In this document: positions 20,301-31,937 of the stretch, in pieces
Position numbering within the stretch: position 1 is the first letter of the stretch
Layout: each line of letters starts with the position of its first letter
Assembly: GCA_011033025.1 (NCBI GenBank)
Contig: WFMF01000575.1
Span: 35,220-99,219, forward strand
DNA: 64,000 nucleotides
Source of the DNA: Beroe forskalii
Taxonomy: Eukaryota > Ctenophora > Nuda > Beroida > Beroidae
Direction of reading: 5' to 3'
Translations under genes and position numbers: made by a program
Notes under the pieces: generated by a model
Told to the model about the DNA's origin: nothing
The model's input: only the letters and a program-made list of their open reading frames with translations
Database searches by the model: none

Positions 20301-23300
20301 GGACGCTTTACTCAGACAATTCCAGGTTTCAGTGGTGTCATAAGTGGTGTCAACAGTGGTGTCATCAGATATATCATTCTATTGTTATTGATGTCAGACG
20401 GCCTTAATTAAGCCATTTAACTTTTTAACTGATCACAGAAAGTTTTCACCAAGTTTCCTTTTCTCAGAGTGAGATTCAGCGACTGAAGCAGATTCTGGAG
20501 AGTAAGACGCAAGGGGGGCACACTATCAAGAAAAGAGTGAGGAGAGTTTCTGATAACGGAGAGGAGGAGGAATTCGAGGAGGAAGAGGTAATCAATGAAA
20601 CAATTTATTATTTGTTATCATTCCCATAAGCGAATGATTTTATTTTGAATGCCATTGCTTTTGTCATAATTTTATTTTTAAATCTCCCATCAAATATTTT
20701 ATTTTTATCTGCGAACCCACCGAATTATGGTTTATGGGTCGTATGAAAAGTATGCCAATCATTCAGACAATAGTAATGAGTTTAAATAGCACTTTTCTCT
20801 CCCAATTGTCTGCCTTTGTAGACAATGTAGACAATTGTTTAGGGGTTTGAATGGTAAGTAAAACAGACCTCTTCTCCTCCCAGACTGTGGGACGAGACAA
20901 TTGTCTGCCTTTGCAGACTATAATTTGGGGTTTGAATAGTGAGTAAGATAAATCTTCTCCCCCCAGACTGTTGGACGAGAAGAGTACATCAAAGAGCAGC
21001 AGAAGCAGCTGGAAGCAGAGAAAAAGAAGATCAGTGAGAACCAGAGTCTAATAGCTGAGGAGAAGCAACATCTCATGGGGGAGCTAGATTACAGAGCAAG
21101 GCAACTAAACGATGAGGTGACTCTATCTTAGCAAGGCAACTAAATGATGAGGTGACTCTATCTTAGCAAGGCAATTATGGCGCCATTCAGGAGACTAAAT
21201 GATAGTTGGTTAATTGTAATAAGCAAGGCGCCAAAGGGGCAAAGGAGCTTAGTTTAGGAAGGGTCAGGTTGATTCTAACTTAGGAGCCAAGGGCATCTAA
21301 ACGACGATGTGATTCTTGAAGATGCATTGTTACAGTAGATAACGTGCTGTCAAATGTCAATTTCAGATTTTCTAATATAATCCGATATCCAGGCAAAAGC
21401 CCGTGACGCCCTGAAGCTGAAGCTACAGTCTATGGAAAGTAAGCTTATTAACGGGGGAGATGTGATCCAGAAAACTGCGATTATGGAGAAGGAACTGCAG
21501 GAAAAACAGAGGTAATATTTCATACTAGATTTGGAGTAAAAACAGAGGTATTTTTAGTCTAGAGGTATTATGTACTAGATCGGTGTTTATTTATACATTT
21601 CCGTATATATTGCATATATTGTACAATATACATATTCTGTAATCTGTACATCTATACACATCTGTAATCTGTACGTTTATTCACAATACATTCTGTAGTC
21701 TGTACGTTTATACACGTACGTCATCACCTTCTATACTCTCCCTCACTTACACAATAGCAATTGTAAGCATAAGTCATTGATTGTGTGAACATGACTGCGT
21801 GAGTTGTAAGTTTCTGTGAGAACTTGAAATTAACTATTGTGTTATTTAGTAAGATGGAAGAAATTGATGAATACTTCACATGTATATGCTGAAATAGGGA
21901 AAGTGGGCATCGCTTAGTTCTCACCTTAAATAAATTTCCTTTAGAAATTGCCCCTGAACTTGATAAGTTGATAGTTGTGGTCAGAATTTTAACGTTTTCT
22001 AAGAAAAAGAAGAAGAGAATCTTCTTATTTTCAGGAAAATAGCAGAAGAAAAGCGGAAGGCAGATGCGATGAGGGAATCGCTGAAAGATAAGGAGGAGAA
22101 AGCTAAAGAAGCTAAGGATACCTTTAACAACTTGAAGGTTAGATAAATCTAATATTATATCGACTGCAGGTTCAACTGACATTGACCAATCAGCATGCTA
22201 CTAATATTAATAACTCGTGCGCTGATTGGACGATTATTTCTGGATCCTGTTGGTGAGCTAATATGCTGCGACATTTCAATGCGATCTACTGTCTACACAT
22301 CCCTTAGAAATGTACCGAAATACATCGAAATGTATGTACCATACCTCTCAAATATCTTTATCAGGCTGATGTGTCCTCGAAAACGAAGAAGTTGACAAAA
22401 CTCTTCCACAAACTACAGAACGCGGAACAAGAAATTAAGGATTTACAGGTTTGCTCAAAATTGTTCATTCTATTATGCGGCTCATAAACAATTATCCGAT
22501 GTTTGATTCTTATTTGATTGATAAGAAATATGTTTAAATTTCTAAATAACATCCTAGTTTCACTTTATGTCGACTCTAATCCAGTTATCCCGCAGGAAAC
22601 ACAAAGACAAGAAATCGAGGACCTAACTCAAACCCTACATGATTTGCAACGTAACCTGGTAACCAAACAACTGGTTATCAATAACTTTATACCACCATGC
22701 GACCAGGTACTTTCGATTTTTTCTCAATGTTTTGATTTAAGAAGATGTTTTCTTTTGGGCCCTAGAATACCATTTCCTTTTTTAGACTCACATCAAACCT
22801 TTTGATTGGGATTACCTTTACGTTCATTTTTGAATTTTTGTTCATCGAAATACGTTCCCCGACATTTCAGCTGAGCAAAATGAGTATTTCGGAGTTGCCG
22901 AGATTTATCGATAGTTCTAAATTTCCAATCGTTTCCCTCCAGGAAATGTTCTACAAGCGGACACAGTGGGACGAAGCCTCGAATACTTGGAGGATTTGTA
23001 GATACGAAAGCGAAGAGGTGGGCATCTTTTCTTAGAGGTGTTGATTAATAGACCATCAATAGACCATCAATTTCAACGCTGCGTCATCGTTTGCTACATC
23101 AAACTTTCAAAACCATAATTAAGAAAATTTCCCAATTTCAATTTTAAATATCTCGAAAAAGTTCATTGCAATTCTTGCAATTCTCTGAATAGTTCAGTAA
23201 ATGGCCAATTAAATGTTTCGATTCGCCCTACGTTGCTCTAGATAATGGTTTATGGTGCCCAAACGACATTTTGATTCATAAATTCAACTGTGACATGTGG

Positions 23301-26300
23301 CAATTCCGGTTCAAAAACTGGACATGTTTGGAAGGCGCGGCGACATTTCAATATACCGACATTATTTATCATCCCTTTGTGACTGCGGCGCGCGCGACCA
23401 CGACTGTTTTTTCTGTTACTTTGCGGATTTCACGACAAACAGACTGTCATTGTTTGGAAGATGGAACTTAGGTCGAAACCCGTACTCAACCGATTGCTTT
23501 TCTTGATCAAATTCAAGTTCCAAATTCCGCTCGAAGACTTATCACAACTTTTTATCAGAATTTCGAACGTTGGTGAATTTCTGACTTGAAGAAGGAAACT
23601 TATCTGTCGATGGTTTTAATCCGAAGATAATTTTACCTCGAGGATAATAGGATGTCACGAATCCTCCTGTAATTGTTAACATTCTATTTGCACTAATTAA
23701 CATTGTATTTAACCATTGTTAACATCGGTAACGTTAATTGTTAACATCGTTAACACTAATTGTAACATTCTATTTAGCTATCCTCCTGAATTTCATTTAC
23801 ACCTGCCTTGATTTTCAGTTGAAGGAAATGGTAAAGCGCCCGCCATCTGCCATTCCGTCACAACGACACGCAACCTGTCAGGTAGGAATTAATTGCTTTT
23901 CACACTTAATTAGTTACGGAATTAATTGCTTTCACACTTAATTAAATTCCGTTTTAGGGAAACAATCGCAATTTGTTCTCAATTTATTCTGTTTTCCGTG
24001 TTAATTTGATTCAACCTATTTCACTTATGTGCTAACATTATTGAACCTACTTTGTACAATAAACGCTGATATTATTATTTCATTCACACGCTGATGCTCT
24101 CACACTTCACAGTTATATAACGCTGTCCTTTCTCCACTATAGGAGATCCAATAACACCACATTTTGTAACTTCGTGAACAAAAGGTAACACCGCTAGCTA
24201 TATTTATAGAATAGAGCTCCTAACTCACAACAACCTGTCGGGCACGTAAAACTTGCGTTTTAAGTGACTGAATCTCCGTTCAAACGCCTGATTATGACGT
24301 CATACGTAGCCGCCTTTTCTTCATGTCTCATGTAACCTATTGTACCAACTATGTATATATTATTACAAACTATATCACTTTAACATTATTTAACCACCTT
24401 TACATCATTTGTCTGTCCCTAGTGTGTGTGTGCGAATGATGATGTTTCAGTTACAGTTCTTTTAACTGTAACTGTTGAGAATGACTCCGTTATTATATGT
24501 CTCATGTATTCTGTGGACAACAGGTGCCGTTTGTAAGTCTACTCTTTGCACTTGACCCTTGATATGCGCTCAGAATAGATAGGCGGTCGTAATGACGTTT
24601 TTTACACTGTGCGCGCTGACTAATATTGTTGAAAATATAACCGCCTATTTTTCGTGCGCGGGGTTTAATTTTGGGTGCTGGCTCATTACTGAAACAATGA
24701 ACAATCTCTCTCACTGAATCTCTTTCTTTATTTGACTCTTCCTTCCTTGCCATCAACGACTAGGGCCAATGTTCCTTTGTCTATAGTAGAGACACATGAT
24801 AGGACGAAGTTAGGATAGTTGAAATGCCCGTAAAATTGGTCTAAATTGAGCTTTTGATAAACTTTTTAGTAAAGTGCACGATATAATCAAGTTTCATAAA
24901 AATCGGTCCATGGGAATTGCACAAAACTGGCGCTTAATAAAAAAAATTGCTTAAAGTCCTATAATGTGTCTCTACTGCAAGGAACATTGAATATAATGCA
25001 TACTTCGTTTGTCAATGTTCGTAACAATTACAATTCACAAGGCTCTCCTTCTTTCTTCTTTAAAAAGGAGCGACAGCAAAATGATGATAGTTGCTGAAAA
25101 TATTTCCTTGCGCTTTGTCATTTGTGAAAGGTGTATAATTACTGTTCAGAATAATGTTAGATGAGAAGTAGAGGCATGTAAATGTTAACAGCCCCTGCGA
25201 CTACCATTTAAATGGTTTGAAGCAGTGTCTAATGTCTTAATATATCATTAGGATTCGGGAAATATTTGGTAGGCGTTTACTGACATTAGCATGGTTTAGA
25301 ATGGGGGATTGATGACGTTATTATCATAGTTCGAGTTGTGGATTGATGACGTCGCACAATTTCTTACAAAATTGTCAGACTAGAGACACGTACTTTCTAC
25401 ATTGCAAAGGACACAAGAGACAACCGCCGAAACATGCTTTGCATATTCCAATTGTTCGCAAATCTTTGGTATAATTTCGGTTGCAAAAGGAAAAACCTTG
25501 CTCCGATTATTTTTTGTTATACTTTTTTTCTCGAATCTTTTGTAGCTTATCTTTGTCCTTCAGAACACTCAGAACACTCGCATATCCTTCATCTCCTCGT
25601 ACATCTCCTTGTACATCAGAAAAAGTCCGTTATTATTTTTACGTAGCATTCGCAAACCCTCATAATTCTTTTGTCTGCAATGAAACTTCTCCGCAACTTT
25701 ATGGGCGCGATAATTACCCGAAATGTCCTCCACCAAACAGAGTTACGAAGTATTTTATGTGCAGATGTTATCACTACCATTTAACTCTAGGTGGGTGACT
25801 CTGGGTGTTAAAAACTCTAAGGGATCATTTACATATTACGAAACCAATTTTAACCGATTTTACCCCCTCCCCTCGTAATCAAGTTAAAAGTAGTTGTATT
25901 TGCTAGGTGGGTAAAGTGCAGATGTTGACAGCCCACGCTGCAGAGAAACCGGTGGTGTTCCTGCGGTACAAACACGAGAATATCCTTATGGTGGACCTAG
26001 ATCTACCTTCCAGGTAACTATTATTATTGGCGAACTTATACAAATTATTGCACTCGGCTTCTCCTCGTGATCGACAGATCCCGGGTTTGATTCTCTACCA
26101 TTCCCTCTGTGCTAAGGGTGAAAGATACCTTGGTATCTCCAATTCCTGTCATCGATGAAAATGGGTCAGGAGAATCAAGTACAGCTCCGATTGTCTTTTT
26201 TCTATTGAAACTGACCAATAAATCCCTATATCCATTGGATACAGGAAATTATGGAAGTAGTGTAGAAATTTTAAATAAGATTTGGATATTATCCAAACTT

Positions 26301-27556
26301 AATCTAATATTCTACACTATTTCCACTATTTCCACATCTGCAGAACAACTTCTACAGACCAAGAAATCCATATATTCAACAATTTCTACCCTATTTCCAC
26401 GCTATTTCTACACTTTTCCATAATTTCCACCTCTGCAGAACTACACGGGACTACGAGGGACCTACGGTGGCGCCGCACATTAAAGCGGCGCTGGACGCCG
26501 CACTCGACGATGAGGAGGAGCTGGTCATCGACGCCGCCAAAATAAATAAACGTACGTTACCATGTTACCAGGGTGTTGTTACCATGGTGCTGTTTATTCT
26601 GTTACCATGGTGTTGGAACCATGGTGCTGTTACCATGTTGCCATGGTGCAGTTACCATGGTGCTGTTACTATACCTTGGTTCTGTTACCATGGTGCTTTC
26701 AGCAATTTTCAGCCTTCCTAACGTACCGCATGCGTCCCTGTTTGTTCCCGCGCGCTCTTTTCGTTGAAATGTCAACTCTTAAGAAGCGCGTTGGCAAGCA
26801 AAATAAGGCTCTGTAACGGACGGTGTTTCCAACGCAGCTTGAATACCTGCGCGTTACCCTGTTACCATGGTGCCGTTGTCATGGTAGCCCTGGTGTACGG
26901 TAACGTTACCCAGGTGTCTCGACCTTTTGAGGCGCAGCGTATTACGCCGCGCCAAAAAAGGTTATTTTGTGCTTTAATATCGGCGCTTAAGTATTAGTTA
27001 TCCGCCGCTTACGTCATCTTTTGAAGCGCGCGGTAGAGTTTGGTGACGTCACATGGCCAGCGGATTACTGATACGCGAAGTTTAGTCTTCGCGCTGCGCT
27101 GTCGCTACCAATTCCCAACGCTAGGCGGACGTCTCACGTCTGAAAATCAACTGAAACCACCGCATACTTTTAGAAATGATTAAATAAATGATTACAATTT
27201 ACAACTGCAAGCTTATCAATATAATCAAAAATCAATTGAAACAATCATAACTGCAATTGTCAAACTGTTTATTATTGAATCATGATGGCATAATGAATTT
27301 AAATGATTCATGCCTAGAATCGCCTACATTATATCAAAAAAACCGCACAGATATATCTGAATAATTATGTAATATGTATCCCATTCCGTCTCTAGGTGAA
27401 AAGCGGCGTAAAGGCAAATCGTCGAAGGCTCGTGAAAGTGGCATTGGTGGCATTCTCTCAAAACTCAGCTCGTCTACCTCCAAGAAACGAGACGAGGAGC
27501 AGTACCCTTCAGCGCGAGGGTTGCTAGGGGTTGCACCCCGCAGAACTGGGTTCTGA
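17364..27556 (+). CDS. KIF3B: KIF3B-type kinesin-2 motor subunit
   Basis: Nineteen exons give 755 residues with continuous phase (human KIF3B has 747): 17364-17498, 17696-17823, 18076-18218, 18717-18796, 19011-19137, 19399-19567, 19817-19953, 20168-20325, 20468-20587, 20967-21116, 21393-21511, 22035-22137, 22365-22448, 22596-22706, 22943-23017, 23819-23881, 25922-26013, 26439-26551, 27396-27556. Kinesin-2 (KIF3A/KIF3B/KAP3) drives anterograde intraflagellar transport. The motor has the P-loop [16 protein letters not shown] and DLAGSER. An acidic-basic hinge ([16 protein letters not shown]) precedes the coiled-coil stalk. KIF3B rather than KIF3A is shown by [34 protein letters not shown], and the tail [12 protein letters not shown] with [13 protein letters not shown]. 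Exon 15 could start at 22871 and exon 17 at 25907; both extensions stay in frame. The exon 4/exon 5 junction is abnormal. The ATG follows GCA directly and leads into a typical short N-terminus. Confidence 0.95.
18188..18267 (+). repeat. Tandem duplication of KIF3B exon 3 end with its donor
   Basis: The last 30 or so bases of exon 3 plus donor GTAAGGGGTTTTC are repeated once, with one mismatch, at a 40-base period. The second unit is preceded by TTTTCAG, so a 28-base micro-exon is possible but would shift the frame. Confidence 0.85.
18790..19020 (+). repeat. 17-bp direct repeats bounding KIF3B intron 4
   Basis: CTCAAAGAAAAGATACG occurs at 18790-18806 (end of exon 4) and again at 19004-19020 (start of exon 5). 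The conserved protein needs only one copy. No register of the repeat yields GT-AG; one yields AT-AG. A GT-AG solution exists (donor after 18831, acceptor before 19013), but it inserts 13 residues into the motor domain. Confidence 0.75.
19150..19388. repeat. Minisatellite, 24-bp unit in KIF3B intron 5
   Basis: About ten units of ACACTGACAACAGTCACCAT (plus four bases) run from just after the exon 5 donor to about ten bases before the exon 6 acceptor. Almost the whole intron is satellite, and the long open frames in it are artefacts. Confidence 0.9.
20806..20985 (+). repeat. Tandem duplication spanning KIF3B exon 10 acceptor
   Basis: A unit of about 90 bases including CAATTGTCTGCCTTTG, GGGGTTTGAAT and the acceptor plus exon start CCAGACTGT-GGACGAGA occurs twice. 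The first copy loses the frame after GACGAGACAATTG, so the second is the real exon edge. Confidence 0.8.
21095..21168 (+). repeat. Tandem duplication of KIF3B exon 10 end with its donor
   Basis: The exon end GCAACTAAACGATGAG with donor GTGACTCTATCTTA is repeated at about a 36-base period, giving a second, decoy donor in the intron. Confidence 0.8.
22463..22503. repeat. Dispersed repeat fragment shared with 10470-10510
   Basis: ATTATGCGGCTCATAAACAA and flanks (about 38 bases) are the reverse complement of the left part of the hairpin element at 10461-10614. Confidence 0.8.
24563..24668. mobile_element. MITE family M1, GCGCGC-core variant
   Basis: The ends are AGATAGGCGGTCG and ACCGCCTATTTTTCGTGCGC. 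The centre is TGTGCGCGCTGACTAATATT rather than the TGACGTCATTATC core. It shares this centre with the copy at 44267-44369. It lies in KIF3B intron 16. Confidence 0.8.
25308..25366. mobile_element. MITE family M1, partial core
   Basis: GATGACGTTATTATCATAG, then GATTGATGACGTC, is the M1 core without termini, in KIF3B intron 16. Confidence 0.6.
26560..26700. repeat. Minisatellite, 15-bp unit GTTACCATGGTGCTG
   Basis: About nine imperfect units are in KIF3B intron 18, with outlying units at about 26860-26900. The embedded palindrome TTACCATGGTAA recurs at 41870-42080 and in the 27517-27755 array. Confidence 0.85.
26991..27085. mobile_element. MITE family M2, third copy
   Basis: The ends are GTATTAGTTATCCGCCG and CAGCGGATTACTGATACGCG, with GGTGACGTCACATGGCC inside. 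It is inverted relative to the copy at 3951-4050. It lies in KIF3B intron 18. Confidence 0.8.
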
Positions 27557-27755
27557 ACAAGGTACGTTACCATGGTTATGAGGGTTGCTAGGGGTTGCAC
27601 CCCGCAGAACTGGGTTCTGAACAAGGTACGTTACCATGGTTATAGGGGGTTGCTAGGGGTTGCACCCCGCAGAACTGGGTTCTGAACAAGGTACGTTACC
27701 ATGGTTATAGGGGGTTGCTAGGGGTTGCACCTCGCAGAACTCAGTTCTGAATTGC
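27517..27755 (+). repeat. 64-65 bp tandem array containing the KIF3B stop codon
   Basis: Units start at about 27517, 27582, 27647 and 27712 with AGGGTTGCTAGGGGTTGCAC. The first unit encodes the last twelve KIF3B residues ([12 protein letters not shown]) and the stop, and the others follow in the 3' untranslated region. The last unit is cut short after AACTCAGTTCTGA. Confidence 0.92.
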
Positions 27756-27784
27756 TCTCGGCTCCGAGCATTCTTATAACAGGG

Positions 27785-27907
27785 GTGTGTCGAACTCATA
27801 TGTGCTCGGCTTTTCCATGCAGGGCGTAATCGTGCGCAGCTCACTGCCTGTTAACGACAGGCTGAGCCGCGCATGGAAAAGCCGCGCACATATGAGTTCG
27901 ACACGCC
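27785..27907. mobile_element. Inverted-repeat MITE, single copy (M7)
   Basis: The left arm GTGTCGAACTCATATGTGC with CTTTTCCATGC is complementary to the right arm GCATGGAAAAG and CACATATGAGTTCGACACG. A short non-palindromic centre separates them. It lies between the convergent ends of KIF3B and the receptor. Confidence 0.85.
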
Positions 27908-27956
27908 ACCGTAAGAGCTGTCCAATGTCCATGATATTTACCTTGTGCTTCGTGTA

Positions 27957-28961
27957 TCACACCGCGGTCTCAAACTGTTCGGTTGTTACGGTAGATTGTT
28001 CCTCTCCAACCCTTAGCTGAGCCATCCTGATGTTTCCTGGTTCTACTGCTGTTGTGCAACAGATTGTTTTCTTGAAAACACGAGCCCGCTCTAGGAGAAA
28101 CATCCTGAAGCTCCTTACTGTGAGACTGTATATGAAGAAGTTCGCCATAACGTTTATTCTTATAGTGTACAAGGATACATCGTACATCTTACTATATAAA
28201 TCCTGATCTCCTGATTTATCAGCAATTAGTGCCACAATCCCAGGCAAAACACTGATAGTGAAGACTACAGCAGTCGCTATTACTGTCAATAGTCCCTCCC
28301 ACCTGACACGATCTCCACGTTGTCTCACCACCTTGCAAGCCTCATATATCAGCCATCCTGATGTGAAGATGACTACTAGAAGTAGAAGTGGACATACGAT
28401 TATATCCAACCATGACATCAGATCTTGGAAATCTAATTTCCAGCCCACTACCCAGAGAACTGTGAACAGCAGAGACGTTACCCAGATAATAGAACATACC
28501 AGATGAGCTCTACGTTTAGTCCAGAGCTGTGCACGAAATGGATACTTGACATTCAGGAGCTTCATTGTTGTAAAAGCAGCTGTAAGGAAGTAGCTAGTAC
28601 TGAGACTGAGGTTGTAGATGTGTCTTCCAACGCTGTCATAGAATTTTCCCTGTTCTTCCTGTGCAATGAGTTCTATGGTGTACAGACAGCTGGTAAGCAG
28701 GTCACAAACTGCTAAATGCTGCATTAGTGCCACCATGATTTTGTCGAGGCTTAGAGCATTGTATTTTATCGATGCTACCAAGATAGTCATATCTCCCAGA
28801 AAGGAAGATAAGATCACGAAGATGTTGTAGAAAATCCATAGATAATGTTCGATTTCGTGGTTGTTCACACTCTCGATCTCATAGGTGTTCCAGATTTGTG
28901 GTGGGTGGTCCCCCGGAATGTCCCCCGGAGTGTTATACGCCGAACTAGAACTTGTGTACAT
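27957..28961 (-). CDS. Rhodopsin-class G-protein-coupled receptor, atypical
   Basis: The single exon encodes 334 residues with seven hydrophobic segments; TM1 is about residues 40-63 and TM2 contains LAVCDLL with the conserved Asp. Intronless receptors of this kind are common in cnidarian expansions. Hallmarks are degraded. There is no Cys at the start of TM3 (VGRHIYNLSLSTSYFL). The DRY position reads MKL (TTMKLLNVKYPF). TM6 has FTISVLP in place of FxxCWxP. NPxxY is NFFIY (MANFFIYSL), with Phe for Pro. The N-terminus of about 37 residues has no clear signal peptide, and the C-tail is about 50 residues with a CC pair. The ligand cannot be told. A truncated paralogue is at 4165-4425. Confidence 0.82.
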   Translation of the reverse strand: MYTSSSSAYNTPGDIPGDHPPQIWNTYEIESVNNHEIEHYLWIFYNIFVILSSFLGDMTILVASIKYNALSLDKIMVALMQHLAVCDLLTSCLYTIELIAQEEQGKFYDSVGRHIYNLSLSTSYFLTAAFTTMKLLNVKYPFRAQLWTKRRAHLVCSIIWVTSLLFTVLWVVGWKLDFQDLMSWLDIIVCPLLLLVVIFTSGWLIYEACKVVRQRGDRVRWEGLLTVIATAVVFTISVLPGIVALIADKSGDQDLYSKMYDVSLYTIRINVMANFFIYSLTVRSFRMFLLERARVFKKTICCTTAVEPGNIRMAQLRVGEEQSTVTTEQFETAV

Positions 28962-31930
28962 ACCCGTTTTATATTAACATTCAAATCCTCGACCTTTGTG
29001 GGTGAAGATTTAAAGATGGTGTATTCTGTTGATTCTTGGAAAACCTTTGTATTCGATCATAACTTTTTAATATCAATTCATTAGGAAAAGCTCAGATGGA
29101 GACAATGTATTAATTATTGCAGTAGTTCAAGCCAATAATTTCAAAATTAACCTCTCATGGGGCAAATTAACGAAATATTGTGAAGGATCAACGAACAACT
29201 TTTTATGAAGAAACAATAAAAAGCGTAGCAGCTAATCTATGAAAGAGTTACAAAACTACACTACTATTTAAAATAGTATTAAACTGAATATTGGAAAATC
29301 CCATTTAACATAAAATGGCATATTCCAGAATTTTTAGATCACAATCCTCCTACGTACCTGATCATCCCTGATGATGTTTCCAGCCATTCTCTTCGTTTCC
29401 TGCTGACGTGACGCCTTTTTGTCTTATATCCGTTCTGATGTTATAACGATCTGAGGGAGTTCTTCCCAAAATATTTTTGCGGCACCATTATGATACCTTA
29501 CCACGACTAGTCGCTTTAAGAGAATATAACACTAAATTATCCAGGCGCACGGAACATTTTATTCATATTTGCGTCTATCAATAGGTTGGTGAGACGGGTT
29601 ATTTTATTCAATTTTTTTCTTATTTTGTTTTTTAGGAACAATCATCATTACCAACTGCAACATGTTACATGGTGTGTCGGAGCGGATTGAGATCATACCA
29701 TGAATAATATTCATTGAATATTAGATATTTTGAAACGTTGTGAAATCCAGTTTTTGAGTAGTTTCCTGTTGGAAGGAGGACGGGTGATTTATCATCGTAA
29801 GCTGTTATACTTTTTTCATATCAGCACTGGATTATTTAATCTTCGAAACACGAAAATAAAGTGGCTGATTTGTAGGAAGGAGGGATGATGCTAAAATGTT
29901 TTAAATTTTAAAAAAGAAAAAAATAAATTTTATAGTTGTGATGATGTAAAGGAGGAGTAAAGAACTAAAGAACTAAGGATGATACTGGCTCGACCTTTTC
30001 CAGCACACGGCTTCATACGCCGCCCTCGGGCACTTTCCAAGAACATTGCAAAGTATCATGCACAAAACGTAACGAAGCGCCTCGTTTTCCAGTATTTTTT
30101 TCAAACCCTAATATTCTAAGAAATTTGTACATCGCATAGATAAAGATATTTAGAAAATGAGGGGGTAGGGGTGAAAATGATTTGAAATGAAATGAATGGG
30201 TATCAGACGTAAATATTATTCTTCATTCGCATACCAGCAATAAAAATACTTGCAGAACACCGGAATATTTCAACCCCTTCCATTAAAAATACAGACTGAT
30301 GTTCCAAGAATAATTTACGATGTATAACAATTACTTGTTGAAAATATGCGACACACATTAGGTAGTTCAGGAATTTGGTATAGATATATATTGTAAATTT
30401 CAATTGGTATTTGTCAGCTATCTGCATAGCTCAAAAAATACCGATCTCTTTTCAGTTTGAAGACCCAGTACTGCTCAGAAACTCGATGATTTTTAGCCCT
30501 CTATTTTATTGTTCTTCGTAACTGTAAGTGTTTCAGACAATATGTATATAATATCTCCAGAAATGTATTATACATCTTCAGAAATGTATTCGATGTATAG
30601 GTATATCATGCATTGTGTTCATAAACAGGGTTGATATCGTGTATAAGGTGTATGTATTTTGTACATTTGGGAGCATTTGTTCGAACCGGACTCAAAAATT
30701 GTTATTGTATTAGATTCTGAAATGGGTTACCTGAGAATTGAATATTTTCTGTTACAGCTATGGTATCCATGGTAACTATATTTATGCTTTCTTGTAATCT
30801 AGTGAGGTGTGATATAACTGGGATATGGGTCTTTTAATAAAAACCAAAAGAAGCCTTAAAATCTGTTAGAATGGACCCTAAAAAGTGAATACATTGACTT
30901 AGGGAGTAATTGCAGATGTTTAAATGATACGATAAGTTCTAAAAATCAGGCGCTTTCGAAAATCATGTGATTATTGGCTGCATAAATATTAAATTACATG
31001 GTATCAATCAAGCAAAGACATTCAGAGCAAATCACTATGTTGTATCAATAGCACTGGCGAACTTATATTGAATGAATTAACCCAATTTGTACCAGATTAA
31101 ATTATTGAATTGTACGAAATTTTCAACACACTTGTACAACATGCGCCGGCCGTAAAAAGTTTGATTTGTAAATAAATTTGTTTGTAAAATGTACATATAT
31201 TAACACTTATATCTATTTGAAATATAAATTGTAAAATATTTCCCTGATTTATTTCTATGGTTTCCCTGTTTCTACCTTTCTTATTTCGATCTGAATTTCA
31301 GATTGATCTGTTTTCCGTACGCGTTACCCGAGTGGTGGGGACAAGAAATTCAATGAAAGAGTGATCACTATTTCAAGTTTTTGCTACCCTTTTTACTGTC
31401 TTTGCTTTTTATTGATGAGCACGCACTAGTTATGTACCTATTTCAAATTTCTTTGACAATTTTGTACGAGACAGCTTCGATTTTCTGACGGTTATTCTCG
31501 TTGTTTGACCCGTTTTAATTGCCATGAAAAATGTCGATTGACGAAACAACCAAAATTGCCATTATTCCAAACTTTCTGCCTTTATTTTGTCATGCAGAAA
31601 AGTGGTGATTTAAGTTATATGACCTTAATAAAACGTCATTCCTTTTCGAAGCAAAATTATTATGCCCCCAAAATTTTTAACTGGAGAATTTTATTGAATT
31701 TTGCGTTTTCTTCATTAATATATTTCAATTTTAAAATTTCATTGCTCTGTACGATCAATATTTCGGTTGGGCATCATCCACACAAGACTCCACCGCCTAT
31801 CTTTCGTGCACTTTCTATAGTCTAACCTATTTTTCGTGTGACATTTTGCCAGAATAATCCTGACCCTTTCTTCTTCTCTCTGAGGTGATATGTCTCGATA
31901 TTAAACGTGCTGATTTGGCCGAGCCTATGC
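28962..31930. other. Intergenic, no gene seen
   Basis: This is AT-rich DNA without coding signal, holding the receptor's upstream region. A strong splice donor context (ATGCG then GTAAGT) at about 31929-31937 might end a 5' untranslated exon of the coiled-coil gene at 33716, but I cannot prove it. Confidence 0.4.
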
Positions 31931-31937
31931 GGTAAGT

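Noticed and set aside
26040-26130. tRNA-like B-box sequence (CCCGGGTTTGATTCT) suggesting a tRNA or SINE
   Set aside because: No matching A box or cloverleaf could be built, and similarity elsewhere in the window is too short.
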